Source: Hygrocybe punicea
Taxonomy: Eukaryota; Basidiomycota; Agaricomycetes; Agaricales; Hygrophoraceae
Direction: 5' to 3'
NCBI GenBank assembly: GCA_963556145.1
Contig: OY744462.1
Span: 4,092,001-4,156,000, forward strand
Length of the DNA stretch: 64,000 nucleotides
The notes beneath the pieces were generated by a model. That model ran no database searches. It was not told where the DNA came from and worked only from the letters and a program-made list of their open reading frames with translations. The first letter of the stretch is position 1. Every line of letters begins with the position of its first letter. The position numbers and the translations under genes are program-made. This document shows, in pieces, positions 33,057 to 44,620 of this stretch.

Positions 33057-33206
33057 AACTGTTCGGGTAGCTGGTAGTAATGCCGCCATTGTAACTTATT
33101 ACTACCGTAACGTGAGCTTGACCACACGCAGTGACTCACTAGTACTGGCGCTTTCATCAGCTCGTTTACTGAACTCGAACTCGAACTCTTCGCTTCGCGC
33201 TGTGCG

Positions 33207-35419
33207 ATGGCCGACGTCGCATCAAGCTTTGGTATTCGCTCAGCGTCCCCTGCTGCCCACTTAGTGGACAGGCGTGATGATCGACATGATGTTCAGCAAG
33301 GCGAGCAACTTCCCTGGGCTCCTGACGACCAGCCTCACACTGGCAAGTTTTTTAAAATCGAATTGCCTGACATTTCGTCGTAATCTTGTTCGTTTTGCCA
33401 GTCATGCTCCATCACCACTATTCAGTACCATCCGAACATCCACCCGAATACACTGAAGAGGCTAACCCTCTCCATCTGCAATCTTCATTCGAATCCATGT
33501 CCGTTTTAGACCAATTCACCGCTATGCGCATTAATGATCCTGTTCCTCGTGTTGGCACATCTATGTCAGTGCAGTCGACGCAGGCGATGCGACCTCCCAG
33601 GCACGCACACACACTCCCCTCCGCAATTTATTATGGGGACCCGTTCGTCTCGTCGCAAGCCAGAGACGGCCCGCATGGCACCAGCAATGCATCATCATAC
33701 TCGAGGGACAATCGGCAGGATAGCTTATGCAGTGATGCTAATGCTGAAATGGATCGCACAAGCGCTTACGGTGATGCGGGTATTTTCACAGCGTCCTGTG
33801 AATATAATACCTCAGATTCTATTCGATCACAGCATCCCTCTCGTGTTTTCCCTCAACAACCATGGCAAGGTTTCCAGTCTAATTTTGGACCTGGGCAAGT
33901 CCATCCGGCTGTTTCACGTTCAGCCGAATACAACCCTCTCTATGCAGCGGCTTCTAATGTTTTGGGCATGGGCCCTACCACTGGTCCTCCTCTACCAATG
34001 AATTCTGCATTTGGGTCTCCATATAGTGTCAATCAAAATTCATTTTCGGAGACCCCAATTTCCTCATCTTCAAGTCCGTCGTTTTTGTTCCCTCACGTTA
34101 GTTCATACCAATTCATGTCCTCTCGTTTTGATGGTGCTCAACCGGTTGCATTCTCGCAGGGCGTTGATCACGAATCTCGACCTTCACTGCAACGGTCGGG
34201 AACGACTACTTCTGTGATCCTGCGAACGCACAAGACCAAGGCTGTCGATTTGACCGCGCCTCCTTACACCAAAGAATATATCGATCAGTATCGTCAACGC
34301 ATCAAAGCCGACCCTGATCCCGAAGCCCATTTTTTGTATGCCAAATATTTGATTGATGCTGCAAAAAAAATAGGTGCCGACGCTAGAGATCAGCGAGCTG
34401 TCAAGAAATATCGTGACTTACTTGTTGCGGAGTCCTTAAAGGTTATACGCCGCTTAGCTACGCAAGGTCAAGCTTACGACGAAGCCCAATTCTTTTTGGC
34501 CAATTGTCATGGAACGGGAATGCTTGGTCTTCAGGTCGATCACGAGCGAGCATATCATCTGTACCTTCAGGCTGCCAAACAGAATCACGCGGCTGCGTCT
34601 TATCGTGTTGCCGTCTGCAACGAGATTGGTGCTGGCACGAGAAAGGAACCCCCACGCGCCGCTGCATTCTACCGCAAAGCCGCCTCATTAGGCGATACCC
34701 CGGCGATGTACAAACTAGGCATGATCCTTCTTCATGGATCTCTTGGTGAACAGAAGAATCCTCGTGAAGCAATCAATTGGCTGAAACGGGCGGCGGAGCA
34801 AGCGGACGAGGAGAACCCACACGCATTACACGAACTCGGGCTCCTCCATGAAATACCCAACTCGCAGTTGGTTGTGCATGATCCTGCGTATGCCAAAAAC
34901 CTATTCGCCCAAGCCGCCCACCTCGGATATACGCAATCTCAGTACAAGCTTGGCCAATGTTACGAATATGGTGCTCTCACCTGCCCTGTGGATCCACGTC
35001 GGTCAATAGCTTGGTATACTAAAGCTGCGGAAAAGGGCAATTCTGAGGCTGAATTGGCGTTGAGTGGCTGGTACCTGACAGGCAGTGAGGGGGTCTTGAA
35101 ACAGAGCGATTCCGAAGCGTATCTGTGGGCACGGCGGGCCGCAAACAAGGGATTGAGCGCGGCGGAGTATGCTGTGGGATACTATGCCGAAGTTGGTATT
35201 GGTATCAAACAGGATATAGAATTTGCGAAGCGGTGGTACATGCGAGCGGCAGGTGAGTTGCAAGTTCGCTGACTGGACCTGGGATAATCTCTGTCTGCAG
35301 CGCAGGGTAACAAGCGTGCCATGAATCGTCTCACGGAAATGAAACGGATGGGGAATAAGCGAATCAATGTTTCTCGACCAACACGCCAACAAGCCAAGGA
35401 CGAGTGTGTTATTTGCTGA
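33207..35419 (+). CDS. Chitin synthase regulator Skt5/Chs4-like, SEL1-repeat protein
   Basis: Exons 33207-33342, 33402-35252 and 35301-35419 give 701 residues. The N-terminal ~290 residues are Ser/Pro/Gln-rich and disordered. After KAVDLTAPPYTKEYIDQYRQ comes the helical SEL1 repeat domain: EAQFFLANCHGTGMLGL, AASYRVAVCNEIGAG, PAMYKLGMILLHGSLG, HALHELGLLHEIP, QSQYKLGQCYEYGALTCPVD, EAELALSGWYLTGSEGVL and AAEYAVGYYAEVGIGIKQD. The protein ends ...KDECVIC, a CAAX box for prenylation, as in yeast Chs4/Skt5, which activates chitin synthase III at the plasma membrane and bud neck. The first intron uses a GC donor (G|GCAAGT at 33343); the second is GT-AG. No lesion seen. Confidence 0.9.
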
Positions 35420-35551
35420 TACCTATATAATAGTATGATACATTACCATACTATCACACTTGATACAACTGTCAACTGAGGACTCCACTGAGTCATCAAT
35501 ATATGAACAAGTGTCTTTTAGTTACAGCACCGACACATCTAGAACTCGATT

Positions 35552-36308
35552 ATGAAGCCGACATATCCTCTTTCTGCACCCATGGATGCCGCATTCGAAG
35601 ACGTCAGGATGTTTCTTCCATGCGGAATGTGAACACTGACGATATGCCAGATATCTCTGCTTGAATTTCTAGATCTGTCTCAACTCAACTGTCTGAACGA
35701 GGAATCAAACCATAGCTTGAAATCGATAGTTGCCTCAAAGTCCCGGAATGCTTCTGGATCGTTTCTTCTCAGTGACGTCGACGAACAGTTGCTTCTAAAT
35801 ATACCAGTTAGTGTGTGGATCGGGATCTTTGGTCTTTAACATGTCGCTTTGTGCAGTTTAATCAAGCCGTCCGAGTTCGGTCAATTGAAGTTCAATCGTC
35901 TTGCGCCGAAAATGCTCCTAAGAGGATAAAACTTCTCATTAATCGGCCTTCGCTTGGCTTCGAGGATGTAGACGAGGCAGCTGAACCTGATGTAGCTCAG
36001 ATTTTAGAGTTGTCACCAGGTGAAGCAGAAGAGGGACAGCGTGTTCCTCTGAGATACGTGCGCTTTCAGTCAGTGAACAGCCTTCACGTATGTGTTTACT
36101 TTGTACGTGGTCCTCATTCTTACTGACATACAATAAAATAGATTTTTGTCGCATCAAATCATGGAGGTACTGAAGAAACTCGAATTGACATTCTGGATAT
36201 CTTCGGTGTTCCGGTGGAGTGAGTGGCCTATTATGGATATCAGTTAGATGCTCAGTTCTTCTCAGAACAACTAAGGAGCTCAGTCAAATGAAGAACCAAA
36301 GTGATTGA
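35552..36308 (+). CDS. PITH-domain protein (185 aa, five exons)
   Basis: Exons 35552-35602, 35651-35806, 35857-36087, 36142-36218 and 36266-36308 join in phase with GT-AG introns. The first intron has a CTGAC branch-like motif shortly before its AG. The protein reads MKPTYPLSAPMDAAFED, ISLLEFLDLSQLNCLNEESN, SFLLSDVDEQLLLNIP, FNQAVRVRSIEVQ, PKRIKLLINRPSLGFEDVDE, VPLRYVRFQSVNSLH, IFVASNHGGTEETRIDILDI and ends VETTKELSQMKNQSD. This is a full PITH domain as found at the C-terminus of thioredoxin-like TXNL1, which binds the 26S proteasome, and alone in PITHD1. There is no thioredoxin domain upstream, so it is the PITH-only type. Start could also be ATG 35582. Confidence 0.85.
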
Positions 36309-36740
36309 GTGTATGACTGTAATCAGTTTTGTGTGATGACTGCAGTTTAGTAGATCATGTGACAAAGTCTCCCCAAGTGCTTGCACAGGACTTTCAACAC
36401 ATCAGGAAAATTACAAATCCTTTTTTGCACCTTGTGCACCTTTTACCTGAATTTAAAGTTTACTTTATTGTAGTCTAATCATGCCCAACGTTATGGTTCA
36501 AGACTCATATGGACTGCACTTGCCCCCCACGATTGAGAGTCCTTGTGCCTCTCCTTTCCTCGAGTTTCACCCCGGGGTTTCCACCCGCTTTCCCATGTCG
36601 TGGTTTCACTTCACTTTCCTTATGTACTCCAGAGGAGACTTTGCTATCACCAACACTCTCATCTCCTCCCGAGTATGTCCTTCTCTTTTCTCTTCTTGAT
36701 TCTCCTGATTCCTTGTAGACCTTAGTTTTTTGGTTTCTCT
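36309..36740. other. Intergenic stretch, nothing recognised
   Basis: No gene or repeat that I can support. A C-rich stretch at 36,520-36,600 gives open frames in several phases that look like composition artefacts. It marks the change from the single-copy gene block to the AT-rich transposon region. Confidence 0.5.
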
Positions 36741-38674
36741 GGCATTCACTCACAAAAGGATCAAATAAATCTTCTTGGATGTGAAAGATTTGCTTCTGAC
36801 ACCAACCAGAACTTGACCAACTTCTATTTCATTGACAAGTGGGGAAAAGACAAGGATTCTGTGAGAAGCAAGTCCAAATCTAAAGCTATACATCAATCCA
36901 GTGACATAGACTTTGATACACAAAGAGAGATATGGAAAGTGCGACATGCTGCAACTGATAACTTTGCGGGACAACTCTCATTGTGTCTTGGTATGCCTGT
37001 GATGCTTCGCAATAATGATGCCACTGAACTTTGCATGACAAATGAACAAGAGGGATTTGTTGTTGGATGGCAGTCAATGAAAGCAAGTCATGGCAAAAGA
37101 GTACTTGACACCTTGTTTGTTGAACTAGACAAACCTCCAAAGCTGGTGCAGATTCCTGGACTGCCTGACAATGTAGTGCCCATTGTAAAAAGCACAAAGA
37201 CAATTCAGTGTGTATTTCCCAGTGACCTGAAGGAATCCATTGAGAGACAACAAGTCTGCATGCTTCCTAACTTTGCAATGACTGCTCATGCTGCTCAAGG
37301 GAAAACACGTCCATTTAATGTTGTCCATTTAAACAGTTGCTTCAATCACATGTCATATTATTTATCATAGTCTAGAAGTACTTCTACAGCTAGAACTGTA
37401 ATAATTCAAGGCTTTGACACTAAAGTGATCACTAGAGGTTGTTCTGGATATCTGAGACAAGAATTTAGAGAACTAGAATTGCTTGGTGAGATTACCAGGC
37501 TGAGATATGAAGGTGCTTTACCTGACCACATTGATGCTGATACATGTTTTGTTATGCTTCAAAACTTTCAGCAATGGAAGGGAATTCACTATGTTCCTGC
37601 CAAAACTGATACTGCTATTAAATGGTAACTGATCCATTGCTATTGGCTCATATAATCCCTGATAGCCCATGGCAATTGGTTGAAAAAGGCAAAGGCAAAT
37701 AGAAAGCAGCTGTAATTGCAACTTCATTTGTTCCAGCACAAGGCTCAGTTGCTATTGGTTCAACCCAAAAACATTCACTTGACACAAACAATGAACCAGT
37801 AGCTAAAAGGCCTCGGATCACAAAAGACTATGTTAACAGAGGATCCACAAGCAAGAAACAGACCATTAACTCTTCAGCTGGACTGATCTGGGATAGAAAT
37901 GACTACAGCTGTGCATATGACTCATTGTTGGTGATTTTGTTCAATCTGTGGCAAGACAATCATGCAGAGTGGTCCACAGTATTCAGAAGCATGAATGATC
38001 ATTTGAGCACATTGTCTCATGGTTTTTCACAGGTGTTGCACAAAAATGTAGCATTTGAACAACTAAGAGATCACCTTAGAACTACACTGCATAACATGAA
38101 TCCCACAGACTTTCCTAGAGGAACAATAGGCATCAGTGTTGCCAATCTGGCCATGGAGTTGTTTAAAGTCAATGACATTGTAGCCTCTTCTCAACATGAA
38201 TGTTCTCAATGTGACTTTGCAGAAGAATCCATTGATGATAGACTAGGCTATGTGTTGCATGCTGATGACACCATTAAACAGTCTACCATGAATTGGATTG
38301 ATACCTTGTCACAGAAAACCAATAGAAGATGTCCTGATTGCAACAGCAGAATGAATCAACTGGTATTTTATAATGAAGCACCACATATTCTTATTCTAGA
38401 GTATCCATTTAAAAACATTGAAACCAGTCATAGATTAGAATTTGTTTCAGAGACTGACACAAAGACATTAGAACTTAGAGGCATTGTATATCATGGTCAA
38501 TATCATTTCACATCACATATTATTACTGCACAGAAACAAGTATGGTATCATGATGGAATGATTACAGGCAACCCTTGTTCCAGAGACACTGACCTTACAC
38601 AACTTTCAGACCATGATATCAGACACTGCAAGAATAGAAATCTAGAACTAGCTATTTATGCCCAGAGTCTCTGA
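36741..38674 (+). pseudogene. 5'-truncated Helitron helicase with C-terminal cysteine-protease-like domain
   Basis: The homologous frame starts at about 36741 (GIHSQKDQINLLGCERFASD) and runs through LSLCLGMPVMLRNNDATELC, EGFVVGWQSM, QCVFPSDLKESIERQQVCML, PNFAMTAHAAQGKTRPFNVV and VIIQGFDTKVITRGCSGYLR, the late motifs of Helitron Pif1-like helicases. The Rep part and Walker A are missing. Downstream, GLIWDRNDYSCAYDSLLVIL, two Cys pairs (HECSQC, CPDC), YHGQYHFTSHIITAQ and VWYHDGM resemble the Cys, His and Asp boxes of a ubiquitin-specific-protease-like fold. Lesions: TAG at 37368-37370, a frame change near 37622 and TAG at about 37701. The stop of the last frame is 38672-38674. Confidence 0.75.
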
Positions 38675-40439
38675 GCATCCTCCTTGAAGGTCAAGTACAA
38701 CTGTTTTCATGTGTTTATCTGTTGTGCAACATTCAAGATCATGGAGAAGTAGGGTTGAGCAAATATGAGTTAATTGTCACCACACTGTTTGGGGGGACAG
38801 TTATGTTTGGCAGTCAACCTGTTGCTCCCTGAGCAATTGCTTTATGACTGAGAGTGTTGATGATGCAACATAAGAGAGATGGCAGGTAGAGAGGATATTG
38901 ATGAAGACTCAAGACACTCTATTTAGTGTTATTTTATTCCAATTTTTATATTGCATAGGTGGGAGATGGGCTTATCAGATCAATATGCAACACATGCTAT
39001 GTACTTTATACCATATGTAACATGCTTTATGTAACATATTGTTAGTTCTTAATTCAGTGAGGAAGTGGAGAGTCTTGGGAATAGTAATCTTCATTATTTG
39101 TTGGTCTTAGTCATTCCTTCTTTGTCATTGGTCTGGACTGTATTAGTCAGTTGTTTAGTTGATTCTACATCTATCTATTTCGTTTATTCCACATCCTCAT
39201 GTATATAATTAGCATAGCAACCTTCTGAGTAGATGAACATTGTTTACACCAGCTAGTAGTATTCATAGGTGACTCTTGTTCCAGAGACACTGTCCTTTCA
39301 CAGTTTTCAGACCATGGTATTAGACACTGTAAAAATAGAAATTTAGTACTACCTATTGATGCTCAGAGTTTCTGAGCTTATACCTAGAGCATCTTCCTTG
39401 ATGTCAAGCATGGCTGTCTTCATGTAGCCATCTGTTGTATAGCATTCAAGATCTTTAGGAATTCTTTTACTTTACTTGAGAAGTATCACAAGCATAGTAT
39501 GAATAAGCTTTTCTAGGCTCAATCCAACCCTTACTAAAGCTTGCTATTGTAATGTTCACTAAGGGTTGTGTTTATTGTGAAGTTGGTCTGAATAAGACCT
39601 ACTTTGTAATTTGGTATAAGAAATGATTAGTATTTGAGTCTATATTTGAATACAAAGTGACCTAACAATCACCTCAATGCACCATGCTATTATGTATGTC
39701 TTCTAGTGTCTTGACTATCAACAGTTCTATTCAAACCTCCAGGATTTTTACTGAAACCCAAGCAAGATGATGGTGTGTGACAAAACCATGCCCTGACAAT
39801 AATACCAAGATAACAGGCTTTGCCATATACCAAGTGTTACTGATCATTTGCTTTCACCACCCATTTCTAATTTTAATATGTCTCCAGCATCTCATTTACA
39901 TACAGATCTGTAGACTACACATTGTCCATTATTAATAATGATTATTAAATTTTTTAAGTAGTTCTTTGAGTGACTCAATTCCTCAGGTTTTTTAAAAACA
40001 CTCCTTTTTGAAAATGGAACTGCACAACAACTACTAAAGAAATCTTAACCTGAATTTTGGAGAGAAACTAGAGCATATATAACTCTTTGAAATTCCCACC
40101 AAGTTTCTATCGCTATGTGCAATAGATAATGATTTAAGAACAAACCCTTCCAAACCCTTGGAAAATCTTACCTTATCACATATGTCAACCCTTGGTCAAC
40201 CTTACTTGAGTCCAACTTCCCATATTCAGAATTTAGAGCCTCTATTGACCTGTACACTACATGGACCTAGCATGATGAAATCCAAACATTACCACACTGG
40301 ATATTTACACTATCAAAAATTAGCCTTAATCACCTAGGTGAATTTTGGGTAGTCATGATGGGCTTTATGCAAGTTGTAAAAAGAGTATCTAGGTAAGGAG
40401 AAGAACTATTACAATGAGTACAACAGAATGGTGTTTACT
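38675..40439. other. AT-rich intergenic stretch with a diverged second copy of the Helitron 3' end
   Basis: Bases 39,270-39,450 repeat 38,575-38,740 with many substitutions (TTGTTCCAGAGACACTG, TCAGACCATG.TAT.AGACACTG, CAGAGT.TCTGAGC, CATTCAAGATC). This is the end of the protease-like reading frame and its 3' flank. The remainder shows no coding frame of note and no clear terminal repeats. Confidence 0.55.
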
Positions 40440-41160
40440 AAGTATTTTGTTTGGCCCTCTCCCTCATATCCATATGCTATGTTCAACTACAACCCCCCAA
40501 TTTTTTCACAACCAGGACACCCTCTTGTGCCATTTTCATTCACCCCTAATCCATCTAAACCTCACACCTTATTCATGTTGAAAATGAGAGGTTGTGGGTC
40601 TCATGTCCTCAAGTTCCCACCTTGTGTCAAATCAACTATCTGCCACTTTTTTCGCAACTGAGATGCTCTGTCATGCAATCTTTGATGACCCTCAATCCAT
40701 ATAAATCCCCACATCTCGGTCGTGTCAAAACCGGGAAATTGGAGGTTTCAGGCTCTCAAGTTCCCACCTTGCACCTAACCACCCATCCCCCACAGTTTTT
40801 CATAGTAGGATGGTCCCTCCCACCCTGTTTTTGACATCCCCAGCTCATATAGAACCCCTGCACCTCATTTCTGTTGCAAACAAGAGGTCCAGAGGTCTCA
40901 GGACCTTGCATTCTCACGCGGTGCACGACCATTATTCCTCACATTTTGACACCCAGAACATCACTTTTGGTGTCATTTTTGATCACTCCTGACCCTTGTA
41001 AACATCGCATACCTTCTTTGCATGGCAAATGAGAGGTTGAGCAGATCTCAGGACTCCATGTCCCCACTTGGTGCCCTGACATCCCCCACCTGACATTCTC
41101 AACACCTAGGACACATCCTGGACCACTGGTTTTAACCTTGTCCAGATGCTATCTACCTCC
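40440..41160. repeat. Degenerate ~150-bp tandem repeat, block 1
   Basis: Four to five imperfect units of about 145-155 bp. Each contains in order an ACACCC..CTG.GCC run, TTTTTGACCACCC-like, CCATATAAACCCC..CACCTCATT-like, TTGAAAATGAGAGGT-like, GGGTCTCAGGACCT-like and CCCCACATTTTGACACC-like parts. Examples start near 40,510, 40,655, 40,797, 40,945 and 41,095. No reading frame persists through it. Confidence 0.7.
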
Positions 41161-41352
41161 CCCCTGTATTTTATTTAAGACTATAATGAAACATCACATG
41201 GCACTAAATCATTGTACTACACCATACCACCCCCACTTACAGCTTTATAGAACCCCCTTATGCCAGTCATGACAAAAATAAGAGAATGCAAGGTACCAAA
41301 TATACATTATTACATACATTAATAGAAGTAAATTCACGTCCTGGCATTTTTT

Positions 41353-43840
41353 CTATATGAACACCACATCTTCATCATACACAATGAGATTTCCCATGTC
41401 TGCTCCCTTTTTAGCTTTTTGAAAGGCTTCCAAAATATGGGTGGAAAAATTGATAACAACTCCCTGCCATTCAAGACCTGGCAATGCTTTCGTTGTACCA
41501 TGTTTGTGGCTTGACTTTGTCACCTAAGTTTCTTTAGTAAAATTTTGATTGTTACACAATTCATATCACTCACCAAAGCTGTCCCTACATCATTTAAAAC
41601 AATGACTTTAAGATCAACATCTACATAATTTCCCCCTAAAGTATTTGATCCCGGTGGCTTGTGTGAAATCTGTTGTGTATCATAGGATGTATTCCATGAT
41701 AGTGTAAATGGGCAAAATGTGCTGTCTTTGTGTACTGAGCTAATTATGTATAGTGAATGATAGACAGTATGTGATATATATCCACAATAAAATGAGTTAC
41801 TCACGAGGAATAGTTGTCCACTAGATATCCTTCAGAAGGTGAATGATGGGCAAGTGGAAATTCAATAGTCCCATTGTTCAAATCAAGAGAATAGCCTTTA
41901 TCTATGTAAAATATCAGCTGTGGTGACACAAAACATTTATAATGTTCACCCAGGTAAGCCCAAATACACCCAATATGTGTCTATCTTTATCTTCCTGTAC
42001 AGTTCTTGCCATATTTTTCTGTTTAATGTTGTTAACAATGCCGTATAAGTGCATGTGCCATGGTCCAGCATTTTGGCCAAATTGTATCATATGTCCTGCA
42101 TGATATGGCTTGACAAATGTGAGATGACTATTTCCAACAAAATATGATTTTAACCACATACTTGAACAGTCCTTCTGTCATTTGCTGCTTCTTTACAATG
42201 TTGGAAACATATGACAGAACATCAAGTTCGCCAGCCCCAATACTCCTCAGCACTACAAGTTGAACATTATCTATAATGTGAAGTCAATATAGATAAAAAT
42301 GTAGATAATAGTGCTCACCAGTTTCATCAACAAAAATAGCATTCTCCCATGGTTGAACAACAATCCAGCTATCATCAGCAGGTACAGCAAGATATTTCTT
42401 GCCATGTGTCAATAGATGCTCGTTTCCATAGTCAATTACAGCCGTTTTCTTAATTCTTGACACTTTTTGAATTTTTTAACTGTTTAAGAAAATGATGACT
42501 TAGAAAGATTTACCATGTGAAGTTATGTATCTTGTGAAATACTGAATGGATTTGAATGGTTATATAGGCAAAATTTATCTATTTCATGAGGGCTTTTCAG
42601 CTGTACCATCATATTCAAGAAATAATAAGTGTGTGTAGAGATATAGATGACATAAGATGGAATAGCTACTGAACCTTATGTGAAGTGTAACTTGACGAAT
42701 ACAGCACCAATTTAAGAGATTGTAAGGGATGAAATGTTCTGTTTTTCAAGGAGAATACACTCCAATACCGGGATTTTTGATATGTTGTGTTATTGAAATT
42801 TAAATTAGCAATATTCCCATAAAACTAGAACATTACAATTATCAAGTAAAAAATCTGAGTTTATCAAAAATCCCGGTATTGGAGTGTATTCTCCTTGAAA
42901 AACGGAACATTTCATCCCTTACAATCTCTTAAATTGGTGCTGTATTCGTCAAGTTACACTTCACATAAGGTTCAGTAGCTATTCCATCTTATGTCATCTA
43001 TATCTCTACACACACTTATTATTTCTTGAATATGATGGTACAGCTGAAGAGCCCTTATGAAATAGATAAATTTTGCCTATATAACCATTCAAATCCATTC
43101 AGTATTTCACAAGATACATAACTTCACATGGTAAATTTTTCTAAGTCATCATTTCCTTAAACAGTTAAAAAATTCAAAAAGTGTCAAGAATTAAGAAAAC
43201 GGCTGTAATGTCATGCGTACACCAATATTGACTGCATCATCAACTTTATGAAGAATGCAGTAGTTTGTGATATTGATAGAATTTTTCTGCAACAGCTGAA
43301 GGCCATTTACCTACATTTACCATATAACAGCATGCTACCAGAAAAAATGGCTGATAATATGGTAATAAACATACCAGGTTTTGTTTAGTTGTTTGCTGAT
43401 TCAAACGCTGAGTGTTTGTGATCTTTTGGTAGATATCCAATGCTTCAATAAAAGGTATGGTGTGGCTTGCTTTGACTTGGCCACTCCACTGCCACAATTG
43501 ATTGTACTACAGCAATTCAGTAACGTTTCCAGTACATTGAAATACTCACATCGTTAATTGCTATGCCTGTAGCCTGTGCTATCTGGTACACCAGGGGCCA
43601 AAATCCTCAGGAATTGTACCTGTTTGTAGGGACTCCGTGACACTACTGTACTCCGACAATGTCTCAAAAACTATAGCTGTCTGATACAGTCAATGTCTAG
43701 CAATACAGTATGAACAGACTTACAGTGTATATACCTATCCATGTCGGATAGAAGTTAAACTACCTGGCACAGTATACCAATATGACAGCCAGTGACCCTG
43801 TTCAGATGAGATGGCGATACACAGCATAGAGTCAAAGTAA
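41353..43840 (-). pseudogene. Spliced gene of unknown function, interrupted by a hairpin element
   Basis: Several exons can be read on the minus strand. They include FWPLVYQIAQATGIAIND (about 43,600-43,555), QLWQWSGQVKASHTIPFIEA (about 43,500), QYWCTHD joined across the insertion to YGNEHLLTHGKKYLAVPADD and SWIVVQPWENAIFVDETG (ending at a GTGAGC donor near 42,318), HLTFVKPYHAGHMIQFGQNA and GPWHMHLYGIVNN (about 42,120-42,020), KGYSLDLNNGTIEFPLAHHS (about 41,905), STFCPFTLSWNTSYDTQQIS (about 41,730) and HGTTKALPGLEWQGVVINFS ending at TAG 41353-41355. The exon borders carry GT-AG signals, so this was a real gene. I do not recognise the family. A one-base frame oddity near 43,600 and the 775-bp hairpin insertion (42435-43209) suggest it no longer works. 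Confidence 0.45.
42435..43209. mobile_element. Foldback element: 348-bp inverted arms with 79-bp loop
   Basis: The left arm 42435-42782 (ATTACAGCCGTTTTCTTAAT...) is matched by the reverse complement of 42862-43209 with only a few mismatches, for example near 42,490 and 42,600. The loop is 42783-42861. The direct repeat GTCA lies immediately outside both ends (42431-42434 and 43210-43213), a candidate 4-bp target duplication. No protein is encoded. A transcript across it would form a near-perfect 348-bp duplex. Confidence 0.85.
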
Positions 43841-43899
43841 TCATGAGGGCAAGTCACATTATCTTGTTGAACTATTCCACGGTGTGTGAATTTTCATTG

Positions 43900-44620
43900 T
43901 ACCGCGCTTCAATACATCCACTCCCTCCCCCACTCTTTTACACAGTGAGTATGCTCCTCCCAGCCCGTTGTCGCCCACCCCCAGCGTGTATGGACCCCCA
44001 GCGCCGCATTTCTGGTGAAAACGAGTGGTCATGGGGTCTCAGGACCTCGCGTTCTGGCTCTGTGCCCGACCAGCACCCCCCACACATTTTGACACCGAAA
44101 ACACCCCCTCCCATGTGGTTTTCGACCAGTCCCAGTTCGCATGGATACGTTCTGCCTTTTTCAAATTGAAAACAAGATTCCGGGGGGGTGCCTGTCCCCG
44201 CGAGCGTGCCCCACGTGCAACATTGAACCCTGAATTTTTTAACATCCAGGACACCCACACCTGTGCCGTTTTTGACCACCCCCAATCAGTATAAACCCCC
44301 CGCATTTCATTCATATTGAAAAGAGAGATTGGGGCTCACTGGACCACACACCTCCGCCATCTCGCCCACCCAACCCTTCCCCCACCCTTTATCGTAACCA
44401 GGGTACCCCCTCCTGCCCCGGTCTCGAACACCGGCTCGTATTGAACAATCGCACTGTGTTTCCATTGAAAATGATATCTGGGTCTCAAGACTATGTATAC
44501 TCACCATGTGCTCAACCAACCGTGTGCCCACTCCTTTTTGCAGCTAGGGTGCGCCCTGCTGCCCTGTTTTTGACCACCCTGGACAACCCTGGACTCCTAC
44601 TGGTGCCAGGCACTTCCAGT
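43900..44620. repeat. Degenerate ~150-bp tandem repeat, block 2
   Basis: It has the same unit as block 1 at 40,440-41,160 but is more C-rich. Four to five units begin near 43,940, 44,088, 44,232, 44,385 and 44,540, with recurring GTTTTTGACCACCC, CACATTTTGACACC, ATTGAAAA(T/C)GAG and GGGTCTCAGGACCT. The two blocks flank the interrupted gene at 41.35-43.84 kb in the same orientation. Confidence 0.7.

Noticed and set aside
35503..35660. Frameshift in the PITH gene
   Set aside because: An alternative start at 35552 and a 48-bp intron (35603-35650) join MDAAFED to ISLLEFLDL in phase, so no lesion is needed.
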